From an uncultured Actinomycetes bacterium (GTDB lineage Bacteria > Actinomycetota > Actinomycetes > S36-B12), in NCBI GenBank assembly GCA_903848435.1, contig CAINGG010000122.1:1-5582 (forward strand): DNA of 5,582 bases, in the 5' to 3' direction. The position numbers and the translations under genes were made by a program. How positions within the stretch are numbered: the first letter of the stretch is position 1; each line of letters starts with the position of its first letter. The notes under the pieces were generated by a model that did no database searches, was not told where the DNA came from, and saw nothing but the letters and a program-made list of their open reading frames with translations. This document shows positions 1 through 5,330 of the stretch, piece after piece.

Positions 1-545
1 ACCTCGTCGGGTCCGCGCAGAAGCGCCTCGAGCACGAGCCGCTTCTGCTCCCCACCCGACAAGGTGCCCACAGGCCGCCACTTCACCTGGTCGTACGCCG
101 CCCCGAGAGCCACGGTGCAGCAGACATCCCAGGCCACCTCGGCGTCGTAGCCGCCGGCGTCGGCGTAGTCGGCCAGCGCCTGCGCGTAGCGCATCTGCAG
201 GTCAGCATCCTCGCTCTCCATGAGCGCGGCCTCGCAGTCGTCTACCTCGCCGGCCGCTCGCTGGAGTGCCGGTCGCGACACCGACAGCAGCAGGTCGCGC
301 ACCGTCCCGTCGGTGCCATGGCCGATGAACTGGCGCATGACTCCCAGGCCCCCCGTGGTCACGACGCTGCCCTCATCGGGGTCGAGGTCGCCGGCGATCA
401 TGCGCATGAGCGTGGTCTTGCCCGCGCCGTTGGCCCCGATGAGTGCGGCCGTGACTCCCTCGCCGACTCGAAAGCTCACGTCGTCGAGCAGGATGCGGCC
501 ATCGGGGAGGGCGTAGGTGACGTGCTGAACGTCGATGTGGCCCAT
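1..545 (-). CDS. ABC-F family ATPase, N-terminal part (runs off the left edge)
   Basis: About 181 residues are visible, beginning MGHIDVQHVTYALPDGR. Visible motifs are a Walker A P-loop GANGAGKTT at residues 37-45, a Q-loop glutamine at 72 (VMRQF) and an ABC signature LSGGEQKRL at 162-170. The Walker B of this first domain lies beyond the edge. There is no membrane segment, and the roughly 90-residue Q-loop-to-signature spacing, with a charged helical segment (RYAQALADYADAGGYDAE), is typical of ABC-F proteins. These are soluble twin-ATPase proteins that act on the ribosome E-site region rather than transporters. The known family has two ATPase domains and roughly 530-560 residues, so about two thirds is missing here. 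The ATG overlaps the truA TGA (TGATG) and a GAGG sits 9 nt upstream inside truA, which suggests translational coupling. It does not start like EttA; I cannot assign a subgroup, and a resistance role is not shown. Confidence 0.9.
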   Translation of the reverse strand, partial: MGHIDVQHVTYALPDGRILLDDVSFRVGEGVTAALIGANGAGKTTLMRMIAGDLDPDEGSVVTTGGLGVMRQFIGHGTDGTVRDLLLSVSRPALQRAAGEVDDCEAALMESEDADLQMRYAQALADYADAGGYDAEVAWDVCCTVALGAAYDQVKWRPVGTLSGGEQKRLVLEALLRGPDE

Positions 546-1348
546 CAGGCCGGACCTCGAAAGGCGCGGGTGACCTCCTGCCGGGCGGCCAGGTCGGCGT
601 CCTCCGGATAGCGCACGTGCTCAAGGACGAGCCCGTGCGGCGGCATGACCGTGACTCGCGGATCTCGCGCACGGCTCGCCAGCACCTCGGCGGGCCAGAC
701 GGTGGACTGCCGGCCGTCGCCCACGGGGACGAGCACCCCGACGATCGATCGGACGAGCGAGTGGCAGAAGGCGTCGGCGCCCACGGTCATCTCGGCGTGG
801 CCGGCCGAGCCGCGAGTCCACGACAGGTCGAGCACCCTTCGCACGGTGGAGGCACCCTCGCGCGGCTTGCACAGCGCGGCGAAGTCGTGCTCGCCGATGA
901 GTGCGGCGCCGGCGGCGTTCATGGCCTCGATGTCAAGCGGCCTCGGGTGGGCCACCACTTCACGTCGCAGGAGCGGATCCCACGACCCGGGGTCATCGCA
1001 CACTCGGTATCGATAGTGCCGCGACAGCGCGGAGAACCTGGCATCGAACCCCTCGGGGGCTATCGACACATCCAGCAGCGACAGGTCATCGGGCAGGACG
1101 CCGCGCAGGCTGCGGGCGAGGGCAGAGAGGTCGATGGCGGCGTCGACCTCGACGTGCGCCACCTGTCCGCGCGCGTGCACACCCGCGTCGGTGCGGCCGG
1201 CGCACACGATGGTCGGTGACTGGGCCAGCCTCAGCACCTGCGCCAGGGCATCCTCGACGCAGCCCTGGACAGTGCGCAGTCCGGGCTGGCGCGCCCAGCC
1301 GGCGAAGTCGGTGCCGTCGTAGGCGAGGTCAAGTCGCAGGCGCGTCAT
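545..1348 (-). CDS. truA: tRNA pseudouridine(38-40) synthase TruA
   Basis: A 267-residue protein of the usual TruA length. The enzyme isomerises uridines 38, 39 and 40 in the anticodon stem-loop of many tRNAs, in the cytoplasm and without cofactor. The family motif AGRTDAGVHARGQVAH begins at residue 50 and contains the catalytic aspartate, D54. Further landmarks are the N-terminal AYDGTDFAGWARQ (9-21), RHYRYRV (110-116, with the conserved Tyr 112), EHDFAALCK (153-161) and FCHSLVRSIVG (194-204), corresponding to the family's FLYHMVRNIVG-type segment. The ATG at 1348 is preceded by GGAGGG only 3-4 nt away, a rather tight spacing. The gene lies 75 nt after rplQ, a common position in actinobacteria, and its stop codon overlaps the ABC-F start. 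A large hairpin just upstream may modulate its expression (see 1367-1406). The reading frame is intact. Confidence 0.97.
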   Translation of the reverse strand: MTRLRLDLAYDGTDFAGWARQPGLRTVQGCVEDALAQVLRLAQSPTIVCAGRTDAGVHARGQVAHVEVDAAIDLSALARSLRGVLPDDLSLLDVSIAPEGFDARFSALSRHYRYRVCDDPGSWDPLLRREVVAHPRPLDIEAMNAAGAALIGEHDFAALCKPREGASTVRRVLDLSWTRGSAGHAEMTVGADAFCHSLVRSIVGVLVPVGDGRQSTVWPAEVLASRARDPRVTVMPPHGLVLEHVRYPEDADLAARQEVTRAFRGPA

Positions 1349-1366
1349 CGACCCTCCGGTAATGAA

Positions 1367-1406
1367 CGATGCGGAGGCACCCTGCTCCCAGGACGCCTCC
1401 GCATCG
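1367..1406 (-). terminator. Perfect 12-bp hairpin between rplQ and truA (attenuator or terminator-like)
   Basis: Positions 1367-1378 (CGATGCGGAGGC) are exactly complementary to 1395-1406 (GCCTCCGCATCG). Inside the 16-nt loop, CCTG (1381-1384) can pair with CAGG (1389-1392). On the coding strand the stem starts 17 nt past the rplQ stop and is followed by TTCATTA, a weak T-rich run, and then by the truA SD. It could stop or slow part of the transcription leaving rplQ, protect the upstream mRNA from 3' decay, or control truA translation. The absence of a proper U-tract and the fact that truA must still be transcribed argue against a full terminator. The inverted repeat is seen directly; the function is inferred. 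Confidence 0.5.
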
Positions 1407-1423
1407 CGGCAGTTCGTGGCGGA

Positions 1424-2035
1424 TCAGGCCTTGTCGGCCTCATCGTCGGCGGACTCGTCGGCAGCCGCCTCGGGCGCATCATCGGCAACCGACTCCGCTG
1501 TGTCGTCGGCCTCCGCCTCAGGCGCATCGTCGGCAGCGGCCTCGACGGCCTCGTCGCTCGCGGCGTCGTCGACAGCATCGTCGGCGGGCGCTGCCTTGGC
1601 GGCGGGCTTCTCCTTGGCCGCCTTCTCCTTGGCGGCGCGCTTCGTCGCACCCGTCGCCTCGGCGACGACCTGCTCCTGCAGCGGCTCGACGAGCTCGATC
1701 ACGGCCATGGGCGCGTTGTCGCCCTTGCGCGGACCGACCTTCACGATGCGGGTGTAGCCGCCGTGCCGGTTTTCGTAGCGCGGGCCGATCTCGGTGAAGA
1801 GCACGTGCACCACGCCCTTGTCGCGCACGACGGTGAGGACGCGACGACGCGCGGCCAGGTCACCGCGCTTGGCAAAGGTGATGAGGCGCTCGGCCAGGGG
1901 GCGCAGGCGCTTGGCCTTGGCCTCCGTGGTGGTGATGCGGCCGTGCTCGAAGAGCGCGGTCGCGAGATTTCCGAGCATGAGGCGCTCGTGTGCCGGCCCG
2001 CCCCCGAGGCGGGGACCCTTCGTCGGCGTAGGCAT
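1424..2035 (-). CDS. rplQ: 50S ribosomal protein bL17 with long acidic C-terminal tail
   Basis: A 203-residue L17, a large-subunit protein located near the peptide exit tunnel. The N-terminal 118 residues are the conserved core: KGPRLGGGPAHERLMLGNL (6-24), LFEHGRITTTEAKAKRLRPLAE (29-50) and RYENRHGGYTRIVK (86-99). E. coli L17 has about 127 residues, so some 75 are extra here: a Lys/Ala linker (131-149), then a tail of almost only Ala, Asp and Glu (151-203). Such extensions occur in other actinobacterial L17 proteins. The tail contains a duplicated 16-residue unit (see 1465-1535). The ATG at 2035 has AAGGAG 7 nt upstream. The gene follows rpoA after 32 nt, the classical end of the alpha operon. 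The tail is probably disordered; its role is unknown. Confidence 0.97.
   Translation of the reverse strand: MPTPTKGPRLGGGPAHERLMLGNLATALFEHGRITTTEAKAKRLRPLAERLITFAKRGDLAARRRVLTVVRDKGVVHVLFTEIGPRYENRHGGYTRIVKVGPRKGDNAPMAVIELVEPLQEQVVAEATGATKRAAKEKAAKEKPAAKAAPADDAVDDAASDEAVEAAADDAPEAEADDTAESVADDAPEAAADESADDEADKA
1465..1535 (-). repeat. rplQ: Imperfect 48-nt-period direct repeat in the rplQ tail
   Basis: Positions 1465-1487 and 1513-1535 match at 21 of 23 bases; the differences are at 1472/1520 and 1481/1529. The 48-nt offset equals 16 codons, so the duplication is in frame. It gives ADDAPEAEAD at residues 168-177 and ADDAPEAAAD at 184-193 of L17. This looks like an old slippage or unequal-exchange duplication within low-complexity coding sequence, and such tails are expected to vary in length between strains. 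Confidence 0.75.
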
Positions 2036-2067
2036 GTCCAGACTCCTTGCTGCGGGTGGCCAGTCGG

Positions 2068-3087
2068 TTAGAGCTGCTCGTCCTCGGCGTAGCCGAGATC
2101 GTCGTCGTCCTCGTCACTGAAGTAGACAGCGGCGCCAGGATCGAATCCGGGCGGGCTGTCCTTGAGAGCGAGGCCGAGGGTCACGAGCTTGACCTTGACC
2201 TCGTCGATCGACTTCGCGCCGAAGTTGCGGATGTCGAGCAGGTCGGCCTCGCTGCGGCCGATGAGCTCGCCCACGGTGTGGATGCCCTCGCGCTTGAGGC
2301 AGTTGTAGGAGCGGACCGTGAGGTCGAGCTGCTCGATGGGGGTGGACAGCTGCTCGGCCACGAAAGCATCGGCGGGCGATGGCCCGATGTCGATGCCCTC
2401 GGCGTCGACATTGAGCTCGCGGGCCAGGCCGAAGAGCTCGACCAGCGTCTTGCCGGCCGAGGCGACGGCATCGCGCGGCAGCATGCACGGCTTGGTCTCG
2501 ACGTCGATCACGAGCTTGTCGAAGTCGGTGCGCTGCTCGACGCGGGTGGCGTCGACCTTGTAGGTCACCTTGAGGACCGGCGAGTAGATCGAGTCGACCG
2601 GGATGCGGCCGATCTCCTGGCCGGGCTGCTTGTTGAGGTTGGCCGAGACATAGCCGCGGCCGCGCTCGACCACGAGCTCCATCTCGAGCTTGCCCTTGCC
2701 ATTGAGCGTGGCGATGTGGAGGTCGGGATTGTGGACCTCAACGCCGGCCGGCGGCGCGATGTCGGCGGCGACGACCGCACCGGGGCCCTGCTTGCGCAGG
2801 TACATGACCACGGGCTCGTCATGATCGGAGGACACGACGAGCTGCTTGATGTTGAGGATCAGCTCGGTGACGTCTTCCTTCACGCCCGGGATGGTCGTGA
2901 ACTCGTGCAGGACGCCGTCGATGCGGATGCTGGTGACGGCCGCACCGGGGATGGACGACAGCAGGGTCCGGCGCAGGGAGTTGCCCAGCGTGTAGCCAAA
3001 GCCGGGCTCCAGGGGCTCCAGGACGAAGCGCGAGCGGAACTCGCTGATCGGCTCCTCGGAGAGGGTGGGGCGCTGCGTGATGAGCAC
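2068..3087 (-). CDS. rpoA: DNA-directed RNA polymerase subunit alpha
   Basis: A 339-residue alpha subunit with both domains. The N-terminal domain, which dimerises and nucleates assembly with beta and beta', shows the hallmark EPLEPGFGYTLGNSLRRTLL (24-43) and DGVLHEFTTIPGVKED (57-72). The C-terminal domain, which contacts UP-element DNA and activators, spans about 245-312. TVRSYNCLKREGIHTVGELI (257-276) carries R259 and N262, matching E. coli R265 and N268. NFGAKSIDEVK (288-298) supplies the matching G290, K292 and S293. A short acidic tail follows (FSDEDDDDLGYAEDEQL, 323-339). The start is GTG at 3087, with AAAGGA about 6 nt upstream. This start places MLITQRPTLSEEP at the N-terminus, the usual actinobacterial beginning. 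The gene lies 57 nt after rpsD and 32 nt before rplQ. Confidence 0.98.
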   Translation of the reverse strand: MLITQRPTLSEEPISEFRSRFVLEPLEPGFGYTLGNSLRRTLLSSIPGAAVTSIRIDGVLHEFTTIPGVKEDVTELILNIKQLVVSSDHDEPVVMYLRKQGPGAVVAADIAPPAGVEVHNPDLHIATLNGKGKLEMELVVERGRGYVSANLNKQPGQEIGRIPVDSIYSPVLKVTYKVDATRVEQRTDFDKLVIDVETKPCMLPRDAVASAGKTLVELFGLARELNVDAEGIDIGPSPADAFVAEQLSTPIEQLDLTVRSYNCLKREGIHTVGELIGRSEADLLDIRNFGAKSIDEVKVKLVTLGLALKDSPPGFDPGAAVYFSDEDDDDLGYAEDEQL

Positions 3088-3144
3088 GTTGTTTCCTTTC
3101 GGCGACGACCGCTATTTGACGTCGGGTGGGGGGAAGGGGAACGA

Positions 3145-3771
3145 CTACTTGGAGTAGAGCTCGACGATGAGCTGCTCCTGGACCGGGGTATCGATGACCT
3201 GGCGTGAGGGAAGCGAGTGCACCAGGATCCGCATCTTCGAGGGGATGACCTCGAGCCACGCGGGCACCGGACGCTCGCCGATCTCGGCGTGGGCCACGAT
3301 GAAGGGCGTCATGTCACGTGAGCCGGGACGCACCTCGATGATGTCGTTGGGCTGCACGCGGTAGGACGGGATGTCGACCTTGTGGCCATTGACGGTGAAG
3401 TGCCCGTGGCGCACCAGCTGGCGGGCCATGTCACGCGACTTGGCGAAGCCCGCACGGTAGACGACGTTGTCGAGACGCGACTCCAGGATGCGCAGGAGGT
3501 TGTCGCCGGTCTTGCCCGAGCGACGGTGCGCCTCCTCGTAGTAGCCACGGAACTGCTTCTCGAGGACGCCGTAGATGCGGCTGGCCTTCTGCTTCTCGCG
3601 AAGCTGCAGCAGGTACTCGCTGTCCTTCGAGCGCCCACGGCCGTGCTGGCCGGGGGGGTAGGGGCGCTTCTCGAAGGGGCACTTCGGAGATTCGCACTTG
3701 GAGCCCTTGAGGAAGAGCTTCATCTTCTCCCGGCGGCAGCGCTTGCAGTCCGCGTCGGTGTAACGAGCCAT
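3145..3771 (-). CDS. rpsD: 30S ribosomal protein uS4, zinc-binding form
   Basis: A 208-residue S4, close to the E. coli length of 206. S4 binds 16S rRNA early, nucleates small-subunit assembly and sits at the mRNA entry site. Cysteines at 9, 12, 26 and 31 (C-x2-C-x13-C-x4-C) form the zinc-knuckle version seen in Thermus, followed by RPYPPGQHGRGRS (36-48). The S4 RNA-binding domain is visible at about 93-155 (ESRLDNVVYRAGFAKSRDMA, then VNGHKVDIPSYRV). The frame is open upstream to 3987, but the extra 72 residues are only a shadow of rpsK. The start MARYTDADCKRC at 3771 is the family start, with AGGAGA 11 nt upstream, a slightly long spacing. In E. coli and related bacteria S4 represses its own operon by binding the mRNA leader before rpsM; whether that holds here is unknown. 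Confidence 0.98.
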   Translation of the reverse strand: MARYTDADCKRCRREKMKLFLKGSKCESPKCPFEKRPYPPGQHGRGRSKDSEYLLQLREKQKASRIYGVLEKQFRGYYEEAHRRSGKTGDNLLRILESRLDNVVYRAGFAKSRDMARQLVRHGHFTVNGHKVDIPSYRVQPNDIIEVRPGSRDMTPFIVAHAEIGERPVPAWLEVIPSKMRILVHSLPSRQVIDTPVQEQLIVELYSK

Positions 3772-3790
3772 GGTGGTGTGTTCTCCTGTC

Positions 3791-4198
3791 TCAGACGCGG
3801 CGGCGCTTGGGAGGGCGGCACCCGTTGAAAGGCACCGGGGTGACGTCCTGGATGGAGCCCACCTCCAGGCCGGTGGCCTGGAGGGAGCGGATGGCTGTCT
3901 CGCGGCCCGAACCCGGGCCCTTGACGAAGACATCGACCTTGCGCATGCCGTGCTCCATGGCACGGCGAGCCGCAGCCTCGGCAGCAAGCTGGGCGGCGAA
4001 GGGAGTCGACTTGCGGCTGCCCTTGAAGCCCACCTGACCCGAGCTCGACCAGGCGATCACGGCGCCGGTCGGGTCGGTGATGGACACGATCGTGTTGTTG
4101 AACGTGCTCTTGATATGGGCATGCCCATGAGCGATGTTCTTCTTTTCCTTGCGGCGCACTTTCTTCGCGCCGGGCTTTGCTCCGGTCTTGGGGGGCAT
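3791..4198 (-). CDS. rpsK: 30S ribosomal protein uS11
   Basis: A 135-residue S11, a platform protein of the small subunit that touches 16S rRNA near the decoding region and the E-site mRNA path. A Lys/Arg-rich N-terminal extension (1-21) precedes the core. Visible landmarks are AHIKSTFNNTIVSITDPTG (27-45), GFKGSRKSTPFAAQLAAEAA (58-77), VKGPGSGRETAIRSLQATGL (92-111) and the C-terminal NGCRPPKRRRV (125-135). N125-G126 aligns with the E. coli Asn119-Gly120 site, where isoaspartate is known to form. The residue before it is F124, where E. coli has His. The ATG at 4198 has AGGAGA 7 nt upstream. The gene is 64 nt after rpsM and 19 nt before rpsD, whose SD fills that short gap, so S11 and S4 translation is probably linked. 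Confidence 0.98.
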   Translation of the reverse strand: MPPKTGAKPGAKKVRRKEKKNIAHGHAHIKSTFNNTIVSITDPTGAVIAWSSSGQVGFKGSRKSTPFAAQLAAEAAARRAMEHGMRKVDVFVKGPGSGRETAIRSLQATGLEVGSIQDVTPVPFNGCRPPKRRRV

Positions 4199-4262
4199 CG
4201 TTCTTCTCCTGAGGTGATCGGTCCGCTGGCCGGCGGCATAGCCGCTCGAGCAGACCCGCGGA

Positions 4263-4643
4263 CTACTTCTTGCCGGCCTTCTTCTTGCCGGCGACGGTCT
4301 TGCGCGGGCCCTTGCGGGTACGCGCGTTGGTGTGGGTGCGCTGTCCGCGCACGGGCAGGCCGCGACGGTGGCGGATGCCCTGGTAGCAGCCGATCTCGAC
4401 CTTGCGGCGGATGTCGGCCGCCACCTCGCGGCGCAGGTCGCCCTCCACGCGAAGGTTAGCGTCGATCCAGTCGCGCAGGGCGAGGACCTGATCGTCGGTG
4501 AGGTCGCGGGCCCTCAGGTCGGGGCTGATGCCCGTCGCTGCCAGAGCCTCGGCGGCGCGGGAGCGCCCGATGCCATAGATATACGTGAGCGCGACCGCCA
4601 TCCGCTTGTCGCGGGGCAGGTCGACGCCGACCAGACGTGCCAT
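4263..4643 (-). CDS. rpsM: 30S ribosomal protein uS13
   Basis: A 126-residue S13, a small-subunit head protein that forms intersubunit bridges with the large subunit and whose basic C-terminal tail reaches toward the P-site tRNA. MARLVGVDLPRDKRMAVALT opens the protein. YIYGIGRSRA (21-30) is the conserved helical motif, and GCYQGIRHRRGLPVRGQRTH (85-104) followed by TNARTRKGPRK (105-115) is the conserved rRNA-binding region. The last residues are Lys-rich (AGKKKAGKK). The ATG at 4643 has GAGGA about 6 nt upstream. It is the first gene of the rpsM-rpsK-rpsD-rpoA-rplQ block and is separated from rpmJ by an unusually long, self-complementary 180-nt leader. The length and frame are normal for the family. 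Confidence 0.98.
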   Translation of the reverse strand: MARLVGVDLPRDKRMAVALTYIYGIGRSRAAEALAATGISPDLRARDLTDDQVLALRDWIDANLRVEGDLRREVAADIRRKVEIGCYQGIRHRRGLPVRGQRTHTNARTRKGPRKTVAGKKKAGKK

Positions 4644-4823
4644 GGGTGTCCTCTGTTCGTATCTCGCGAGAGGTGTCGGACGGCACCAGTCCTTCCCACC
4701 CGGGAAGGTCCTCGGCCTCTCGTCCGAGGGTGGCGTCCTGTGGCCTGCACGTGCGAGCCTCAGGGGTCGGGTGCCGCTATGGAACGGTGACGCGGGTTGT
4801 CTCCCCTCGACACCGGCAACGTG
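4644..4823 (-). promoter_or_regulatory. 180-nt leader upstream of rpsM with competing RNA stems
   Basis: This is the longest spacer in the core operon. On the coding strand it holds a tight hairpin CCTTCCC-GGGT-GGGAAGG (4708-4691). It also holds three longer-range complementary pairs: CGGCACC (4776-4770) with GGTGCCG (4687-4681); TCGGACG (4727-4721) with CGTCCGA (4682-4676); and CGAGAGG (4722-4716) with CCTCTCG (4673-4667). The first two interleave as a pseudoknot would and share positions 4681-4682; the third competes with the second. In E. coli the leader at this same place folds into a pseudoknot bound by S4 to repress the operon. The location and potential pairings are seen; an S4-like control role is inference, and chance pairing is likely in GC-rich DNA. 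I saw no convincing internal promoter. Confidence 0.4.
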
Positions 4824-4937
4824 TCAGCCTTGGCGCTGCTTGTGGCGCACGTTGTCGCAGATGACCATGACCCGGCCGTGGCGGCGGATCACCTTGCACT
4901 TGTCGCACATCTTCTTGACGCTCGGCTTGACCTTCAC
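4824..4937 (-). CDS. rpmJ: 50S ribosomal protein bL36, zinc-binding form
   Basis: A 37-residue protein, MKVKPSVKKMCDKCKVIRRH followed by GRVMVICDNVRHKQRQG, which is the full length of bacterial L36. C11, C14, C27 and H32 form the zinc ribbon that marks the zinc-dependent version. L36 is a small late-assembling 50S protein that binds 23S rRNA. The start is GTG at 4937; the family N-terminus MKVKPSVKK begins exactly there. Only 12 nt separate it from infA, and the SD-like GAGGTGGGA overlaps the infA stop codon, so it is probably translated in tandem with IF-1. The next gene, rpsM, starts only after the 180-nt leader. Confidence 0.96.
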   Translation of the reverse strand: MKVKPSVKKMCDKCKVIRRHGRVMVICDNVRHKQRQG

Positions 4938-4952
4938 CGGAATCCCACCTCA
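4938..4952 (-). promoter_or_regulatory. rpmJ ribosome binding site overlapping the infA stop
   Basis: The coding strand reads TGAGGTGGGATTCCG just before the GTG of rpmJ. The TGA is the infA stop (4952-4950), and GAGG begins on its second base. A ribosome finishing infA would sit on the rpmJ SD, favouring re-initiation. This supports the GTG at 4937 as the rpmJ start. Confidence 0.65.
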
Positions 4953-5171
4953 CTTGTACCTGTACACGATGCGACCCCGGGTCAGGTCGTAGGGCGACAA
5001 CTCCACGACAACCCGGTCATCCGGGAGGATTCGGATGTAGTGCATCCGCATCTTCCCGCTGATGTGGGCCAGGACCTTGTGTCCGTTGTCCAGTTCCACG
5101 CGGAACATCGCGTTGGGCAATGACTCGGTGATCGTGCCCTCGAGCTCGATCGCACCGTCCTTCTTTGCCAT
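4950..5171 (-). CDS. infA: Translation initiation factor IF-1
   Basis: A 73-residue single OB-fold protein, the standard IF-1 size. IF-1 binds the 30S A site during initiation and assists IF-2 and IF-3. MAKKDGAIELEGTITESLPN is followed by AMFRVELDNGHKVLAHISGK (21-40), MRMHYIRILPDDRVVVELSP (41-60) and YDLTRGRIVYRYK (61-73), all conserved in the family. The ATG at 5171 has GGAGGAG 10 nt upstream. A GTG 12 codons further out (5207) also lies in frame, but it would add only Arg/Gly-rich residues foreign to IF-1 and would absorb the SD. infA is the first gene after a 159-nt spacer with a possible promoter, and it is followed by rpmJ after 12 nt. The map and adk genes often found just upstream of actinobacterial infA are not adjacent here. 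Confidence 0.98.
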   Translation of the reverse strand: MAKKDGAIELEGTITESLPNAMFRVELDNGHKVLAHISGKMRMHYIRILPDDRVVVELSPYDLTRGRIVYRYK

Positions 5172-5270
5172 GCCCTCTGCTCTCCTCCGCCCGGCCCTCT
5201 CGCGCACGCATGCGCCCCGCCCGGAAGGGAGGGGTGCAGACGAACGGGGAGGCCCGATATCAGCCCCGAA

Positions 5271-5300
5271 AGCATACGCCCCGGGCCGGATCCCTCCTAA
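5271..5300 (-). promoter_or_regulatory. Possible promoter for infA and downstream genes
   Basis: The coding strand carries TATGCT (5276-5271), a reasonable -10 box. It is preceded at an 18-nt spacing by TTAGGA (5300-5295), a poor -35 with 3 of 6 matches to TTGACA. Transcription would start near 5264 and give a leader of about 93 nt before the infA ATG. The placement after the upstream gene and its hairpin makes sense, but the match is weak and could be chance. Confidence 0.3.
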
Positions 5301-5322
5301 TCGGGGGTCGTTTCGCCCGATT
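5299..5322 (-). terminator. Hairpin after the membrane-protein gene, no U-tract
   Basis: AATCGGG (coding strand, 5322-5316) pairs with CCCGATT (5305-5299) around a 10-nt loop. It lies 8 nt past the TAA at 5331-5333. The bases after the stem are AGGAGGGA, not a T-run, so a classical intrinsic terminator is not supported. It may act as a U-less terminator or a 3' end stabiliser, and its 3' arm overlaps the weak -35 candidate of infA. Confidence 0.35.
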
Positions 5323-5330
5323 TGAGTGGA

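Noticed and set aside
617..1219. A 200-codon open frame on the plus strand opposite truA
   Set aside because: It is a shadow of truA: Arg/Gly/Ala-rich, without motifs, and the real truA frame covers the same bases.
1362..1797. Ser/Ala-rich and Arg-rich plus-strand frames over the rplQ tail
   Set aside because: They are antisense readings of the Ala/Asp/Glu codons of L17; the low complexity is inherited from the tail.
2047..3207. A 386-codon open frame on the plus strand opposite rpoA
   Set aside because: It mirrors the rpoA codons on the opposite strand: GC-rich genes with G/C third positions leave antisense frames open. The predicted protein is a Leu/Asp/Val/Glu/Gly-rich low-complexity product with no recognisable motif, while rpoA is unmistakable.
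3772..3987. A 72-residue N-terminal extension of S4
   Set aside because: The extension lies entirely inside rpsK in another frame and has no relation to S4. The zinc-knuckle N-terminus begins at 3771 with its own SD.
4233..4245. GCGGC-ATA-GCCGC hairpin in the rpsM-rpsK gap as a terminator
   Set aside because: It has only five pairs, no T-run, and lies inside an operon whose next gene must be transcribed.
4662..4671. TCTCGCGAGA palindrome, and GCACGTGC at 4747-4754, as operator sites
   Set aside because: Short perfect palindromes are expected by chance in GC-rich DNA, and neither is repeated or placed at a visible promoter.
5172..5207. A 12-residue extension of IF-1 from an upstream GTG
   Set aside because: IF-1 is 72-73 residues from MAKKDG in the family. 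The extension is Arg/Gly-rich and would use up the GGAGGAG ribosome binding site.
5202..5215. GCGCA-CGCA-TGCGC small stem in the infA leader
   Set aside because: It is a five-pair stem in GC-rich sequence with no supporting context.
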